63,927 bases of DNA, from contig NZ_JAHBZY010000020.1 of NCBI RefSeq assembly GCF_019635155.1, positions 1 through 63,927 of the forward strand. The letters are read 5' to 3'. Under the pieces are notes generated by a model. It was not told where the DNA came from and searched no databases. It saw only the letters and a list, made by a program, of their open reading frames with translations. Each line of letters begins with the position of its first letter. Positions within the stretch are counted from its first letter, which is position 1. Below are positions 56,216 to 63,927 of the stretch, piece after piece. A program made the position numbers and the translations under genes. This DNA is from Nitrosomonas sp. Lineage in GTDB: Bacteria > Pseudomonadota > Gammaproteobacteria > Burkholderiales > Nitrosomonadaceae.

Positions 56216-56458
56216 CAGTGCACCTCACCAATAGGAATACCTAACACAACCTGCGGACGGGAGGGAAAGGCTTGACCAGATCAAATAGTATCGTTATGCG
56301 AAAGTTCTGTCCTATCTATGCGTTTGTTAGGAAAGATATATCTGCACCGTTAAGCTGCACCATGCAGACTTTTTGGTTCTCATTAAAATAGAAAATAGAC
56401 TTGGTCTTGCTTCCCCTAACAAAATACTTTGCCCCCTGACAACCTAAATGATAGAAAA
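56216..56458. other. Spacer before efflux operon
   Basis: 243 bases with no gene. Should contain the promoter of the RND operon. An in-frame TTG at 56429 precedes the chosen start of the next gene and is not conserved. Confidence 0.4.
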
Positions 56459-57547
56459 ATGATTACTAAATTATCCGTAGTTCTAAGCTTAATCGCCGCT
56501 CTGTTTTTGAATGGGTGTAATCATGCAGAACATGAAACGCATCATGAGTCGCCAAAACTTGAGGCAACGACACCGTTCCGTAAAGACGTTTCTTTACCTA
56601 GTCAATATGTCGGTCTGATTAAAGCTATTATGCATATTGAAATCCGCGCTTTGGAAAAGGGCTACTTAGAGAGTATTTTTGTGGATGAAGGGCAGTGGGT
56701 AAAAGAAGGACAGCCCATGTTTCAACTTATGGCCAAAGTTTATCAGGCAGAATACCAAAAAGCGAAAGCCGAAGCGCAATTTGCAAAGGTCGAATACCTT
56801 AATACCAAAGGTTTGGCTGATGAGAATATCGTATCGCCCAATGAGCTTGCTTTGGCAAAAGCAAAACTGGACAAGGCTAATGCAAGGGTGATGTTAGCGC
56901 AAACCCGCTTGGGTTTTACCGATATCAGAGCACCTTTTGACGGAATTATGGGTCATTATCATGCCAGGATCGGCAGTCTTCTCGATGAAGGCGAGTTGCT
57001 GACGGAACTATCTGATATCAGACAATTGTGGGTCTATTTCAACGTTCCAGAAGCAGACTATCTGCATTTTAAAATGGAAGAAGGCGACAAACAGGGTGAA
57101 GCCGTACAACTAAAATTGGCAAACGGCAACATTTATGATCACACGGGTGTCATTGAGACGATTGTAGGTGATTTTGATAGCAATTTCGGCACTATTCAAT
57201 TTCGTGCCTTATTTCCTAACCCTGACAAAATTGTCAGACATGGTGAGACAGGAACCATCCTTTTGACCAAGCATTACCCAAATGCCATGATTATTCCGCA
57301 AAAAGCGGTGTTCGAAATCATGGATAAAAACTACGTCTACGTCATCAATGAAGAAGAAAAGCTGGAGCAAAGGCTTATCCATATAGAAGCCGAGATGACA
57401 AAACTGTTTCTTATTAAAGAAGGCCTTAATGAAAGCGACAGAGTGTTGCTTGAAGGTATACGAAGAGTTAGTCCTGGAGACAAGGTGAGTATCAATTTAA
57501 GACCGCCCGAGGAGATTGTCCCGGAGTTAGAGTTGTATACCGAATAA
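56459..57547 (+). CDS. RND efflux periplasmic adaptor lipoprotein
   Basis: About 362 residues from ATG 56459. Lipoprotein signal with lipobox LFLNGC. MFP domains in order: barrel-sandwich (ALEKGYLESIFVDEGQWVKEGQPMFQL), a helical hairpin (QKAKAEAQFAKVEYLNTKGLADENIVS), second lipoyl half (DIRAPFDGIMGHY), beta-barrel and membrane-proximal parts. Bridges the pump and the outer-membrane channel. His-rich start of the mature chain (HAEHETHHES) is a little unusual. First gene of a three-gene operon, AT-richer than the chromosome to its left. Confidence 0.92.
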   Translation: MITKLSVVLSLIAALFLNGCNHAEHETHHESPKLEATTPFRKDVSLPSQYVGLIKAIMHIEIRALEKGYLESIFVDEGQWVKEGQPMFQLMAKVYQAEYQKAKAEAQFAKVEYLNTKGLADENIVSPNELALAKAKLDKANARVMLAQTRLGFTDIRAPFDGIMGHYHARIGSLLDEGELLTELSDIRQLWVYFNVPEADYLHFKMEEGDKQGEAVQLKLANGNIYDHTGVIETIVGDFDSNFGTIQFRALFPNPDKIVRHGETGTILLTKHYPNAMIIPQKAVFEIMDKNYVYVINEEEKLEQRLIHIEAEMTKLFLIKEGLNESDRVLLEGIRRVSPGDKVSINLRPPEEIVPELELYTE

Positions 57548-57570
57548 CTGTTTAGTTTAAGGATTAAACC

Positions 57571-60500
57571 ATGTTTAGTATCTTTCTTAAACGCCCTGTG
57601 ATGGCGATTGTGATATCACTGATGTTCTTGTTTATGGGTTTATTGGCGATGAAATCATTGCCAGTCGCCCAGTTTCCAGATATTGCACCGCCTCGGGTCA
57701 CGGTTTCGCTATCATTTCCCGGTTCCAGTGCCGAAGTATTGGTCAAATCGTCTTTGATCATCCTGGAGCGTGCTATCAATGGCGTGCCCGGCATGAGGTA
57801 CATCACTTCGGATGCAACCAGCGCCGGCGAAGCGACCATTCAAGTGTATTTCGATCAAGGCGTTGATCCCAATATTGCGATGGTCAACGTGAAGACGCGT
57901 GTGGATCGGATGACGAGCAGGCTGCCAGCACTGATGAACTTGGAAGGCGTGTTCGTGAACTTCGTCCAGCCCAGCATGCTTATGTATGTCAATCTCTTCA
58001 GCACGGACAAAAACGCTGATCAGAAACTTTTATATAATTACGCCTGGGTCAACGTCATTCCAGAGATTCAGCGCATTAGTGGAATCGCCCAAGCGAACAT
58101 ACTGGGTGCTCGCCAATATGCGATGCGCATTTGGCTGAACCCGGAGCGGATGCGAGTCTATCATGTCTCGGCAGAGGATGTGATGAATGCCATAGGAGAA
58201 CAAAGCGTTATCGGACGTCCCGGTCGTCTCGGGCAAAGCACAGGCAAAGCCGCCGAGTCCAAGGAGTATGTGCTGGTCTATAAAGGGCGTTTCAATAAGC
58301 CGGAAGAATACGAAAACATTGTTATCCGGGCTTCTCCGGAAGGTGAGATTTTGCGCCTAAAAGATATAGCTGAGGTCGAACTGGGTGTTTCGTCTTTCAA
58401 TATTTACTCTGATAAAGACGGATACCCTTCGGCGTCTATCGTGCTTAAGCAAAATTACAACACTAACGCGCAAGAAGTTATAGCGGAAACGAAGGCAAAA
58501 CTGGAAGAATTGAAAAAATCCTTCCCGGAGGGTATGGACTACGCAATCAACTATGATGTGTCGCGTTTCGTCGAAGCGTCCATCGAACAAGTGTTACACA
58601 CCTTGGTAGAAGCCTTCATACTGGTTTCCCTGGTAGTTTTTATTTTTCTTGGCGACTGGCGTTCTACTTTGATCCCCATCCTCGCGGTACCGGTTTCGCT
58701 GGTTGGAGCATTCGCCGTTATGTCCGCGTTCGGTCTTTCTATCAACCTTATCACCTTGTTTGCTTTAGTGCTGGCTATTGGTATTGTGGTCGATGATGCC
58801 ATTGTGGTAGTGGAAGCTGTGCATGCAAAAATGGCCGATTTGCATTGCGGCGCTTATGAAGCTTCTCGAAAAGTATTGGGAGAAATCGGCGGCGCCATTG
58901 TAGCGATTACGCTGGTCATGGTATCGGTATTCATTCCTATTGCATTTATGCCAGGACCGGTTGGGGTGTTTTATCGAGAATTCTCTATCACTATGGCATC
59001 GTCGATCATTATTTCAGCAATTGTGGCGCTATCGCTTGCTCCGGTATTGTGTGCCATGATTCTTAAAAATACTCATGGTCAGCCGAAACGAAAAGATCCC
59101 ATCAGCCTTTTCATCAATGGTTTTAATTTTGTTTTTGAAAAAGTCACCGCGCGTTACACCCGATTGATGAACGTCATGGTCACCCGGCGCATTGTCACGC
59201 TTTTGATATTGGCCGTGTTTTCCTTCGGTATTTTCGTGGTCAGTAGAATCTTGCCTTCCGGCTTTATTCCCGGCGAAGACCAAGGCATGATTTATGCGAT
59301 TATCCAAACGCCGCCCGGCTCAACCATCGAAGTAACCAACAAAGTGGCACGAGAACTGGAAATGCTAGCTGAAAAAATCGACGGTGTTCAATCAATTTCT
59401 TCTCTGGCTGGGTATGAAGTACTCACTGAAGGTCGCGGGTCAAATGCAGGGACCGTTATTATCAATTTGAAAGATTGGTCAGAGCGTAAACATTCTGTAA
59501 CGGAGATTATCGAAGAGTTGGAAGAAAAAAGTCATGACATGGGTGCGGTCATCGAGTATTTTCAACCTCCGGCTGTGCCGGGGTACGGCGCGGCATCGGG
59601 TTTGTCATTTCGCTTGGTAGATAAGACACTAGATACAGACTACTATGAATTCGATGAGCTTACCAAAAAGTACATGAAAGCATTGCGTGAACGTAAAGAG
59701 CTGACCGGTTTGTTTACTTTTTATGCGGCCAATTATCCACAATACGAACTGGTCATCGACAATGTGCTTGCCATGCAAAAAGGGGTTACAGTCAAAGATG
59801 TGATGGATCAGCTGAGCATCATGATCGCCAGTACCTATGAATACGGCTTTATCCGTTTCAATAACTTTTTTAAAGTATATCTTCAAACCTTGCCGGAATT
59901 TCGGCGTAGCCCCGAGGAAGTGCTGAAATTATTTGTGAAAAATGATAAAGGTGAAATGGTACCGTTATCCGCCTTCACGACCATGGTGAAAAAGCAGGGA
60001 CCCAACGAGCTCATGCGTTTTAACCTCTATAACTCGGCAGCAATTCGCGCTGAACCCGCAAAAGGTTACACCACCGGCGACGCCATCAATACAGTCCTGG
60101 AAGTCGCAGAAGAGATCCTGCCAAAAGGTTTTGACATTGCCTGGGAGGGCTTATCATATGACGAAGCCCGCCGGGGCAACGAAGCAGTGGCGATTTTCTT
60201 TGTCGTTATCTTGTTTGTCTACTTGGTGCTGGCCGCGCAATACGAAAGTTTTCTTTTACCCTTGGTCGTAATACTTTCTCTGCCTCCCGGTATTTTTGGT
60301 GCTTTCCTTTTATTAAATGAATTAGGGCTCGCCAATGATGTGTATTCACAACTGGGAATGGTGATGTTAGTTGGTTTACTCGGGAAAAATGCAGTATTGA
60401 TTGTCGAATTTGCATCCCAGAAGCAAGCCCAAGGCATGACGGTTATGCAAGCAGCGATTGCGGGTGCACAAACTCGTTTCCGACCGATTTTGATGACGTC

Positions 60501-60813
60501 ATTTGCTTTCATAGCTGGGTTGGTACCCTTGGCGATGGCCACGGGAGCGGGGGCAATCGGCAACAGGACAATTGGTACCTCAGCGCTGGGTGGGATGATT
60601 TTCGGTACCGTGTTTGGTGTCATCATTATTCCAGGGCTTTATTATATATTTGCCAAAATAGCCGAAGGTAGAAAATTAATTAAAGATGAAGACCTTGACC
60701 CCTTAACCGAGACTTATAAATATGGCCCTCCAGATGAGATTAAAGATGAAGACATTGGCCCCTTAACCGAGACTTATGACTATGTTCCTCCAAAAAATGA
60801 GATCAAAGACTAA
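57571..60813 (+). CDS. RND multidrug efflux pump (HAE1/AcrB type) with repeated C-terminal tail
   Basis: 1080 residues. Twelve membrane segments, N-terminal MFSIFLKRPVMAIVISLMF, proton-relay GIVVDDAIVVVEAVHAKM in helix 4 and the second-half block LVGLLGKNAVLIVEFA. Family HAE1 exports amphiphilic or hydrophobic compounds using the proton gradient. The last 45 residues are two near-identical 20-21 residue repeats (IKDEDLDPLTETY/IKDEDIGPLTETY) plus a third partial IKD, which make it longer than AcrB. Its end overlaps the channel gene by 17 bases. Confidence 0.93.
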   Translation: MFSIFLKRPVMAIVISLMFLFMGLLAMKSLPVAQFPDIAPPRVTVSLSFPGSSAEVLVKSSLIILERAINGVPGMRYITSDATSAGEATIQVYFDQGVDPNIAMVNVKTRVDRMTSRLPALMNLEGVFVNFVQPSMLMYVNLFSTDKNADQKLLYNYAWVNVIPEIQRISGIAQANILGARQYAMRIWLNPERMRVYHVSAEDVMNAIGEQSVIGRPGRLGQSTGKAAESKEYVLVYKGRFNKPEEYENIVIRASPEGEILRLKDIAEVELGVSSFNIYSDKDGYPSASIVLKQNYNTNAQEVIAETKAKLEELKKSFPEGMDYAINYDVSRFVEASIEQVLHTLVEAFILVSLVVFIFLGDWRSTLIPILAVPVSLVGAFAVMSAFGLSINLITLFALVLAIGIVVDDAIVVVEAVHAKMADLHCGAYEASRKVLGEIGGAIVAITLVMVSVFIPIAFMPGPVGVFYREFSITMASSIIISAIVALSLAPVLCAMILKNTHGQPKRKDPISLFINGFNFVFEKVTARYTRLMNVMVTRRIVTLLILAVFSFGIFVVSRILPSGFIPGEDQGMIYAIIQTPPGSTIEVTNKVARELEMLAEKIDGVQSISSLAGYEVLTEGRGSNAGTVIINLKDWSERKHSVTEIIEELEEKSHDMGAVIEYFQPPAVPGYGAASGLSFRLVDKTLDTDYYEFDELTKKYMKALRERKELTGLFTFYAANYPQYELVIDNVLAMQKGVTVKDVMDQLSIMIASTYEYGFIRFNNFFKVYLQTLPEFRRSPEEVLKLFVKNDKGEMVPLSAFTTMVKKQGPNELMRFNLYNSAAIRAEPAKGYTTGDAINTVLEVAEEILPKGFDIAWEGLSYDEARRGNEAVAIFFVVILFVYLVLAAQYESFLLPLVVILSLPPGIFGAFLLLNELGLANDVYSQLGMVMLVGLLGKNAVLIVEFASQKQAQGMTVMQAAIAGAQTRFRPILMTSFAFIAGLVPLAMATGAGAIGNRTIGTSALGGMIFGTVFGVIIIPGLYYIFAKIAEGRKLIKDEDLDPLTETYKYGPPDEIKDEDIGPLTETYDYVPPKNEIKD
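60679..60801 (+). repeat. Tandem 60/63-base repeat at the end of the RND pump gene
   Basis: Copy 1 at 60679-60738 and copy 2 at 60739-60801, with a partial third start at 60802. The copies share blocks such as CCCCTTAACCGAGACTTAT at matching positions. The start codon of the downstream outer-membrane gene (ATG 60797) falls in the copy 2 end, and copy 1 carries the equivalent ATGAGATTAAAG at 60734. Confidence 0.8.
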
Positions 60814-62233
60814 AATATTTCAGATTATTGCTTCAAGCGCGTTGGTACTTACGCTGCAAGCCTGCATACCTGATTCGTTCATCAAAAAAGAAGACACACA
60901 TCTTCCCACTGTTTTTAAAGAAGGTGTTTCGGATGAGGACAATGCGGCAAATATTAAATGGGAAGATTTTTTTAGTGACCCTAATTTAGTAAGCTTGCTG
61001 GATATAGCTGTTGAAAATAATAAAGAAATTAATATCATGATGCAGCGTATCAATATTGCACGGAATGAAATTCAAGCACGCCGAGGCGCATACTTGCCAT
61101 TTGTAAATATTGGTGGTGGTGCAGGTAAGGAAAGAGTCGGCGAGTTTACACGCTTTGGCGCTGTTGAAGAAAATCTGCCAGTAAGGGAAGGCCGGCATTT
61201 TCCTAGGTACGTGGGGGATTATCACTTTGGGCTGTTTTCAACCTGGGAGATAGATATATGGAAAAAGTTGAGGAATGCGAAGAAAGTCGCTGTTTTCGAG
61301 TATATGGCGTCAGAAGAAGGTAAAAATTTTTTAGTGACTAACCTGGTCGCTGAAATTGCCCATTCGTATTATGAACTACTTTCCTTGGACAACCAGCTTA
61401 ACAATTTAGAGTCAAATATTAGTATCCAGAAAAATGCTCTGAAGTTGGTCAGGCGCCTGCAAGAGTACGCAAGAGCAAGTACACTTGCCATCAAACGCTA
61501 TGAAGCAGAAGTGGCAAAAAACAAAAGCAAACTATACCAAATTAATCAGAGCATTACTGTTGTTGAAAATCGGATAAATTTTTTGCTAGGGAGGACGCCG
61601 CAACCTATCCAGCGTACTTCTGGTAGTTTTATGGAGTTCAAACCCTTCATGCTTAAGACAGGCATTCCGTCACAATTGCTGCAAAATAGGCCTGATATTA
61701 GGCAAGCAGAGCTTGAGCTATCGGCGGCGGCATTAAATATAGAGGTGGCCAGAGCTGAATTCTATCCCTCCTTTGGCATAAGGGCTGGAATAGGATTTGA
61801 AGCTTTTGCAGTTAAGTATCTGATCAATACTCCAGAGTCATTGGCGGCCATGATCGCGGGAGATTTAGTGGCTCCATTGGTCAATAGGAATGCCATTGAG
61901 GCGGAATATAAAAATGCCAATTCCAGGCAGATTCAGGCAGCTTATGAGTATGAGCAAAGAATTATCAGAGCTTATACTGAAGTAGCGAATCAAGTTTCAA
62001 ATATCAATAACCTCGACAAAAGCTATCAGCTTAAGTCAGAGCAAGTTGAAGCGCTCAGCAAATCAATTGATATCGCTAACAATCTATTCAAATCTGCTCG
62101 TACGGACTACCTGGATGTGCTGTTGGCACAAAGGGAGACCTTGGATGCCAAAGCGGATCTAATTGAAATGAAACAAAAGCAAATTGACGCAATGGTGGAT
62201 CTTTATAGATCACTTGGTGGAGGGTGGCAGTGA
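60797..62233 (+). CDS. RND outer-membrane efflux lipoprotein (NodT/OprM family)
   Basis: About 478 residues from ATG 60797. Lipobox LTLQAC at the end of the signal, then the TolC-like repeats: LVSLLDIAVENNKEINIMMQRINIARNEI in the first half and LLQNRPDIRQAELELSAAALNIEVARAEFYPSF in the second. Completes the adaptor-pump-channel trio. No independent ribosome binding site; translation probably relies on coupling with the pump gene. Confidence 0.9.
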   Translation: MRSKTKIFQIIASSALVLTLQACIPDSFIKKEDTHLPTVFKEGVSDEDNAANIKWEDFFSDPNLVSLLDIAVENNKEINIMMQRINIARNEIQARRGAYLPFVNIGGGAGKERVGEFTRFGAVEENLPVREGRHFPRYVGDYHFGLFSTWEIDIWKKLRNAKKVAVFEYMASEEGKNFLVTNLVAEIAHSYYELLSLDNQLNNLESNISIQKNALKLVRRLQEYARASTLAIKRYEAEVAKNKSKLYQINQSITVVENRINFLLGRTPQPIQRTSGSFMEFKPFMLKTGIPSQLLQNRPDIRQAELELSAAALNIEVARAEFYPSFGIRAGIGFEAFAVKYLINTPESLAAMIAGDLVAPLVNRNAIEAEYKNANSRQIQAAYEYEQRIIRAYTEVANQVSNINNLDKSYQLKSEQVEALSKSIDIANNLFKSARTDYLDVLLAQRETLDAKADLIEMKQKQIDAMVDLYRSLGGGWQ

Positions 62234-62376
62234 GCCTCAGGTATCTCGATTTCATCCATCCATGGCTGGGTAGGGTTTAGTTTCGGCGGCAACTACCTTG
62301 ACATCTATCGGGATTGAGGTCTATATGGGTCTGTCGCGTAATTGGCGAATTAGTGTTTTTATGCAAAAAAGCTTGC

Positions 62377-62546
62377 TGAATCGCCCCGGGTTTGCAGGAG
62401 ACTCTATTTCTTGAGAGGATAGGGTCATGAAAAAACAAGTAAGATATTCGCCGGAGGTTCGAGAACGGGCAGTCCGGCTGTTGCATGAATACCAGGGGGA
62501 GCATGCGTCGCAGTGGACTGCGTTGGAATTGCCCTATGAAAGTTAA
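62377..62546 (+). mobile_element. IS3-family left end with OrfA fragment
   Basis: TGAATCGCCCCGGGTTTGCAGG at 62377 is typical of IS3-group inverted repeats. ATG 62427 opens a 39-residue OrfA N-terminus (MKKQVRYSPEVRERAVRLLHEYQGEHASQW), which is then cut at 62546 by unrelated sequence. Remnant only. Confidence 0.75.
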
Positions 62547-62624
62547 CTTGGCAATACCCGACAAGCCCCCCTAAGATCGCTTAGCCAAAATCAGTTTTAG
62601 TAAGGTTAATCCCAAAGAATAAGT

Positions 62625-62680
62625 TTTACTAATGGCGATAAGTAAAGTAGAATGCATCTTTACAATGTATTATTAGTAAA
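62625..62680. promoter_or_regulatory. Nested palindromes in the antitoxin promoter
   Basis: TTTACTAAT (62625-62633) pairs with ATTAGTAAA (62672-62680), a perfect 9-bp inverted repeat; inside it, GTAAAG (62642-62647) pairs with CTTTAC (62658-62663). AbrB-VapC complexes autoregulate by binding such repeats. Stands 18 bases before the antitoxin start, with AT-rich -10-like sequence in the middle. Confidence 0.55.
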
Positions 62681-62697
62681 GACTGCGGAGGTTAGCG

Positions 62698-62913
62698 ATG
62701 CCAAGAGTAAGTGCAAAAAGACAAATTACATTACCTGTTGCCGATTGTGAAGAACTGGGCATCCAGCCAGGTGATGAAGTGGAAATTTTCCGTCATGGAA
62801 ATCAATTCAATATCATTAAAAAAGAAGTTGGTGTGGCAGCGGGTCTATTAAAGGGAACCAAAGTAAACCATGCTGTCAACGATGGTCAGTCAAGACAGAA
62901 CCATTTTGAATGA
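62698..62913 (+). CDS. AbrB/MazE-type antitoxin
   Basis: 71 residues. SpoVT/AbrB swapped-hairpin DNA-binding fold: PRVSAKRQITLPVADCEELGIQPGDEVEIF. GGAGG precedes ATG 62698. The C-terminal part should neutralise the PIN toxin encoded next, whose start overlaps this stop (ATGA). Confidence 0.85.
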   Translation: MPRVSAKRQITLPVADCEELGIQPGDEVEIFRHGNQFNIIKKEVGVAAGLLKGTKVNHAVNDGQSRQNHFE

Positions 62914-63332
62914 TTTCAATAGATACCAATGTGTTACTTCGGTATCTATTGGCGGACGATGCAGTTCAACATGCAAAGGCAAAAAGCCTAATTAAAAATA
63001 AATGCCCTGTATTGATTACAGATGTTGTTTTAGCTGAGACAGTGTGGACACTAACTGGCAAACGATACAACCTAGACAAAGCCGCTGTATGTGTTGTTGT
63101 GCGCGGCTTGATAAGTGATGGCGCTTTTATCTTTGAGAACTCCCAGGTGATTTGGTCTGCACTGTGCGATTATGAAGAAGCCAAGGCAATAAGTGGCAAA
63201 GAACTCGATTTTGCCGATTCACTCATTGCCAATAAATCGCACTTTGTCGCAGAGGATATCGGCTTTTCATTGTCAGCTTTTTACAGTTTTGATAAAGCGG
63301 TAACACAATTAAAAAATGCCAAAAATATTTAA
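62910..63332 (+). CDS. vapC: VapC-type PIN-domain toxin
   Basis: 140 residues. PIN ribonuclease acidic residues: Asp in MISIDTNVLLRYLL, Glu in DVVLAETVWTL, Asp in LDFADSLIAN. Likely cleaves RNA (often initiator tRNA) when the antitoxin is lost. Translationally coupled to the AbrB-type antitoxin. Lies in the degraded mobile region. Confidence 0.88.
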   Translation: MISIDTNVLLRYLLADDAVQHAKAKSLIKNKCPVLITDVVLAETVWTLTGKRYNLDKAAVCVVVRGLISDGAFIFENSQVIWSALCDYEEAKAISGKELDFADSLIANKSHFVAEDIGFSLSAFYSFDKAVTQLKNAKNI

Positions 63333-63692
63333 ACCAGACTGTTTAGGCATTATAAATCAGTCTGTTAATGGTATACTTCCAATTGCTAATAAATAGCGCA
63401 CTGCAAGGACGAAGCTGACAATGTGACCAAGGTTGAATACACTGCAGACGAGTTGGCGCTCTTTGCGGCTGACACATTTTCCTATAGTATCGCAGAAGAC
63501 ACTCTCAGCATCAGTGATAGCGATCCTACAACCACGGATCGGACTCATACACGCCTTCGTTAATAGAGGCAGGCAAACCACAAACAGTTGTCACAATGAT
63601 TAGGGGTTGGGGGTTGGCCTTGACTAAACACAACCAACTTTATTTTCGTCATAAAATCACCGTGCGTAGTCTAGGGAATATGATAGAAGTAA
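63333..63692. other. Degraded intergenic sequence
   Basis: 360 bases between vapC and the broken Tn3 transposase. A minus-strand frame at 63357-63581 reads 74 residues with a hydrophobic middle, possibly transposon debris, but I cannot name a family. Nothing else is supported. Confidence 0.35.
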
Positions 63693-63927
63693 TTACTCCA
63701 GCTGGAGTGATTCTTTGAATAGAAAATCGTCAATTTCAGTTAAGGCCGTATTAAAATGACGGAAATTCAGATATGTTCGGATACGTTCCTGATGTTGGAA
63801 AACGGTTTTCTGCCATTCTGCATACAAGCCGATATTCTGGCTTGGGATGTCTAGCTGTGTACTGACATAAACCAGTATATCGTCAATCACCTCAAGAGGA
63901 TGTCCGGTTGGAAATCGGTGAGAGCAT
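63693..63927 (-). pseudogene. Tn3-family transposase fragment (runs off right edge)
   Basis: The minus-strand frame is open to the edge and reads an N-terminal-domain (DUF4158) segment: HRFPTGHPLEVIDDILVYV then LDIPSQNIGLYAEWQKTVF and RTYLNFRHF, the usual pattern of Tn3 TnpA residues ~50-120. It stops after about 76 residues at 63693 with an unrelated ending (FLFKESLQLE), so the gene is truncated on its 3' side. Confidence 0.7.

Noticed and set aside
63357-63581. 74-residue minus-strand frame with a hydrophobic middle
   Set aside because: Resembles transposon debris by look only. I could not name a family or find motifs, so no gene is called.

Overview
The window reads as a chromosome segment of a betaproteobacterium, most likely a Nitrosomonas-like ammonia oxidiser. 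The inference rests on a complete nickel urease operon with its own urea transporter, a Kdo hydroxylase, a full set of type IV minor pilins with PilY1, and the moderate base composition. No amo or hao gene is present, so the genus is an inference. About 55 genes are supportable, plus one tRNA-Arg(CCT). No rRNA or CRISPR array was seen.

Layout. 0-1.3 kb: tail of an unknown gene, a short SRAP protein and gene-poor DNA. 1.3-11.7 kb, all minus strand: a surface-glycan cluster (two GT2-like proteins, two GT-B-like proteins, a nonulosonate synthase, a CMP-nonulosonate synthetase fused to a HAD phosphatase, a phospholipase-D-like protein, a Kdo hydroxylase and a membrane-anchored ATP-grasp enzyme). 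12.0-14.7 kb: a TetR regulator with two similar operator-like sites, then a DUF4242 protein and an exported TPR protein. 14.7-28 kb: a metal and urea block. A ZnuABC-type ABC transporter is divergent from a TonB receptor followed by nikR, with a NikR-like palindrome between them. Convergent to nikR is a minus-strand run porin-ureDABCEFG-urea transporter. Together these could import nickel and urea across both membranes and assemble urease.

28.3-35.3 kb is mostly housekeeping (cysK-cysE, a HbpS/GlcG protein, DUF2165, a Tim44-like protein, cytochrome c, rpiA, phoU). 35.4-41.9 kb is the minus-strand operon fimT-pilV-pilW-pilX-pilY1-pilE. 42-48.4 kb carries thiO, ispH, tRNA-Arg, a PrxQ-type peroxiredoxin, a DksA-like protein, smr, trxB and an exported intradiol dioxygenase-like protein. 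48.8-49.5 kb has two small divergent genes around a perfect FNR-type box. 49.7-53.7 kb is a compact lipid and glycolipid-like cluster (lipid kinase, glycosyltransferase, patatin, LpxH-like phosphoesterase).

54.5-63.9 kb looks like a mobile or degraded region: an internally deleted IS5, two IS3 remnants, an AT-richer RND efflux operon whose pump gene ends in a tandem repeat overlapping the next gene's start, an AbrB-VapC toxin-antitoxin pair under nested palindromes, and the broken end of a Tn3-type transposase at the right edge. The best candidates for something new are the nickel regulon architecture, the structured ureC-ureE spacer, the vertebrate-CMAS-like fusion with a SAF-less NeuB, and the apparently leaderless tetR promoter.
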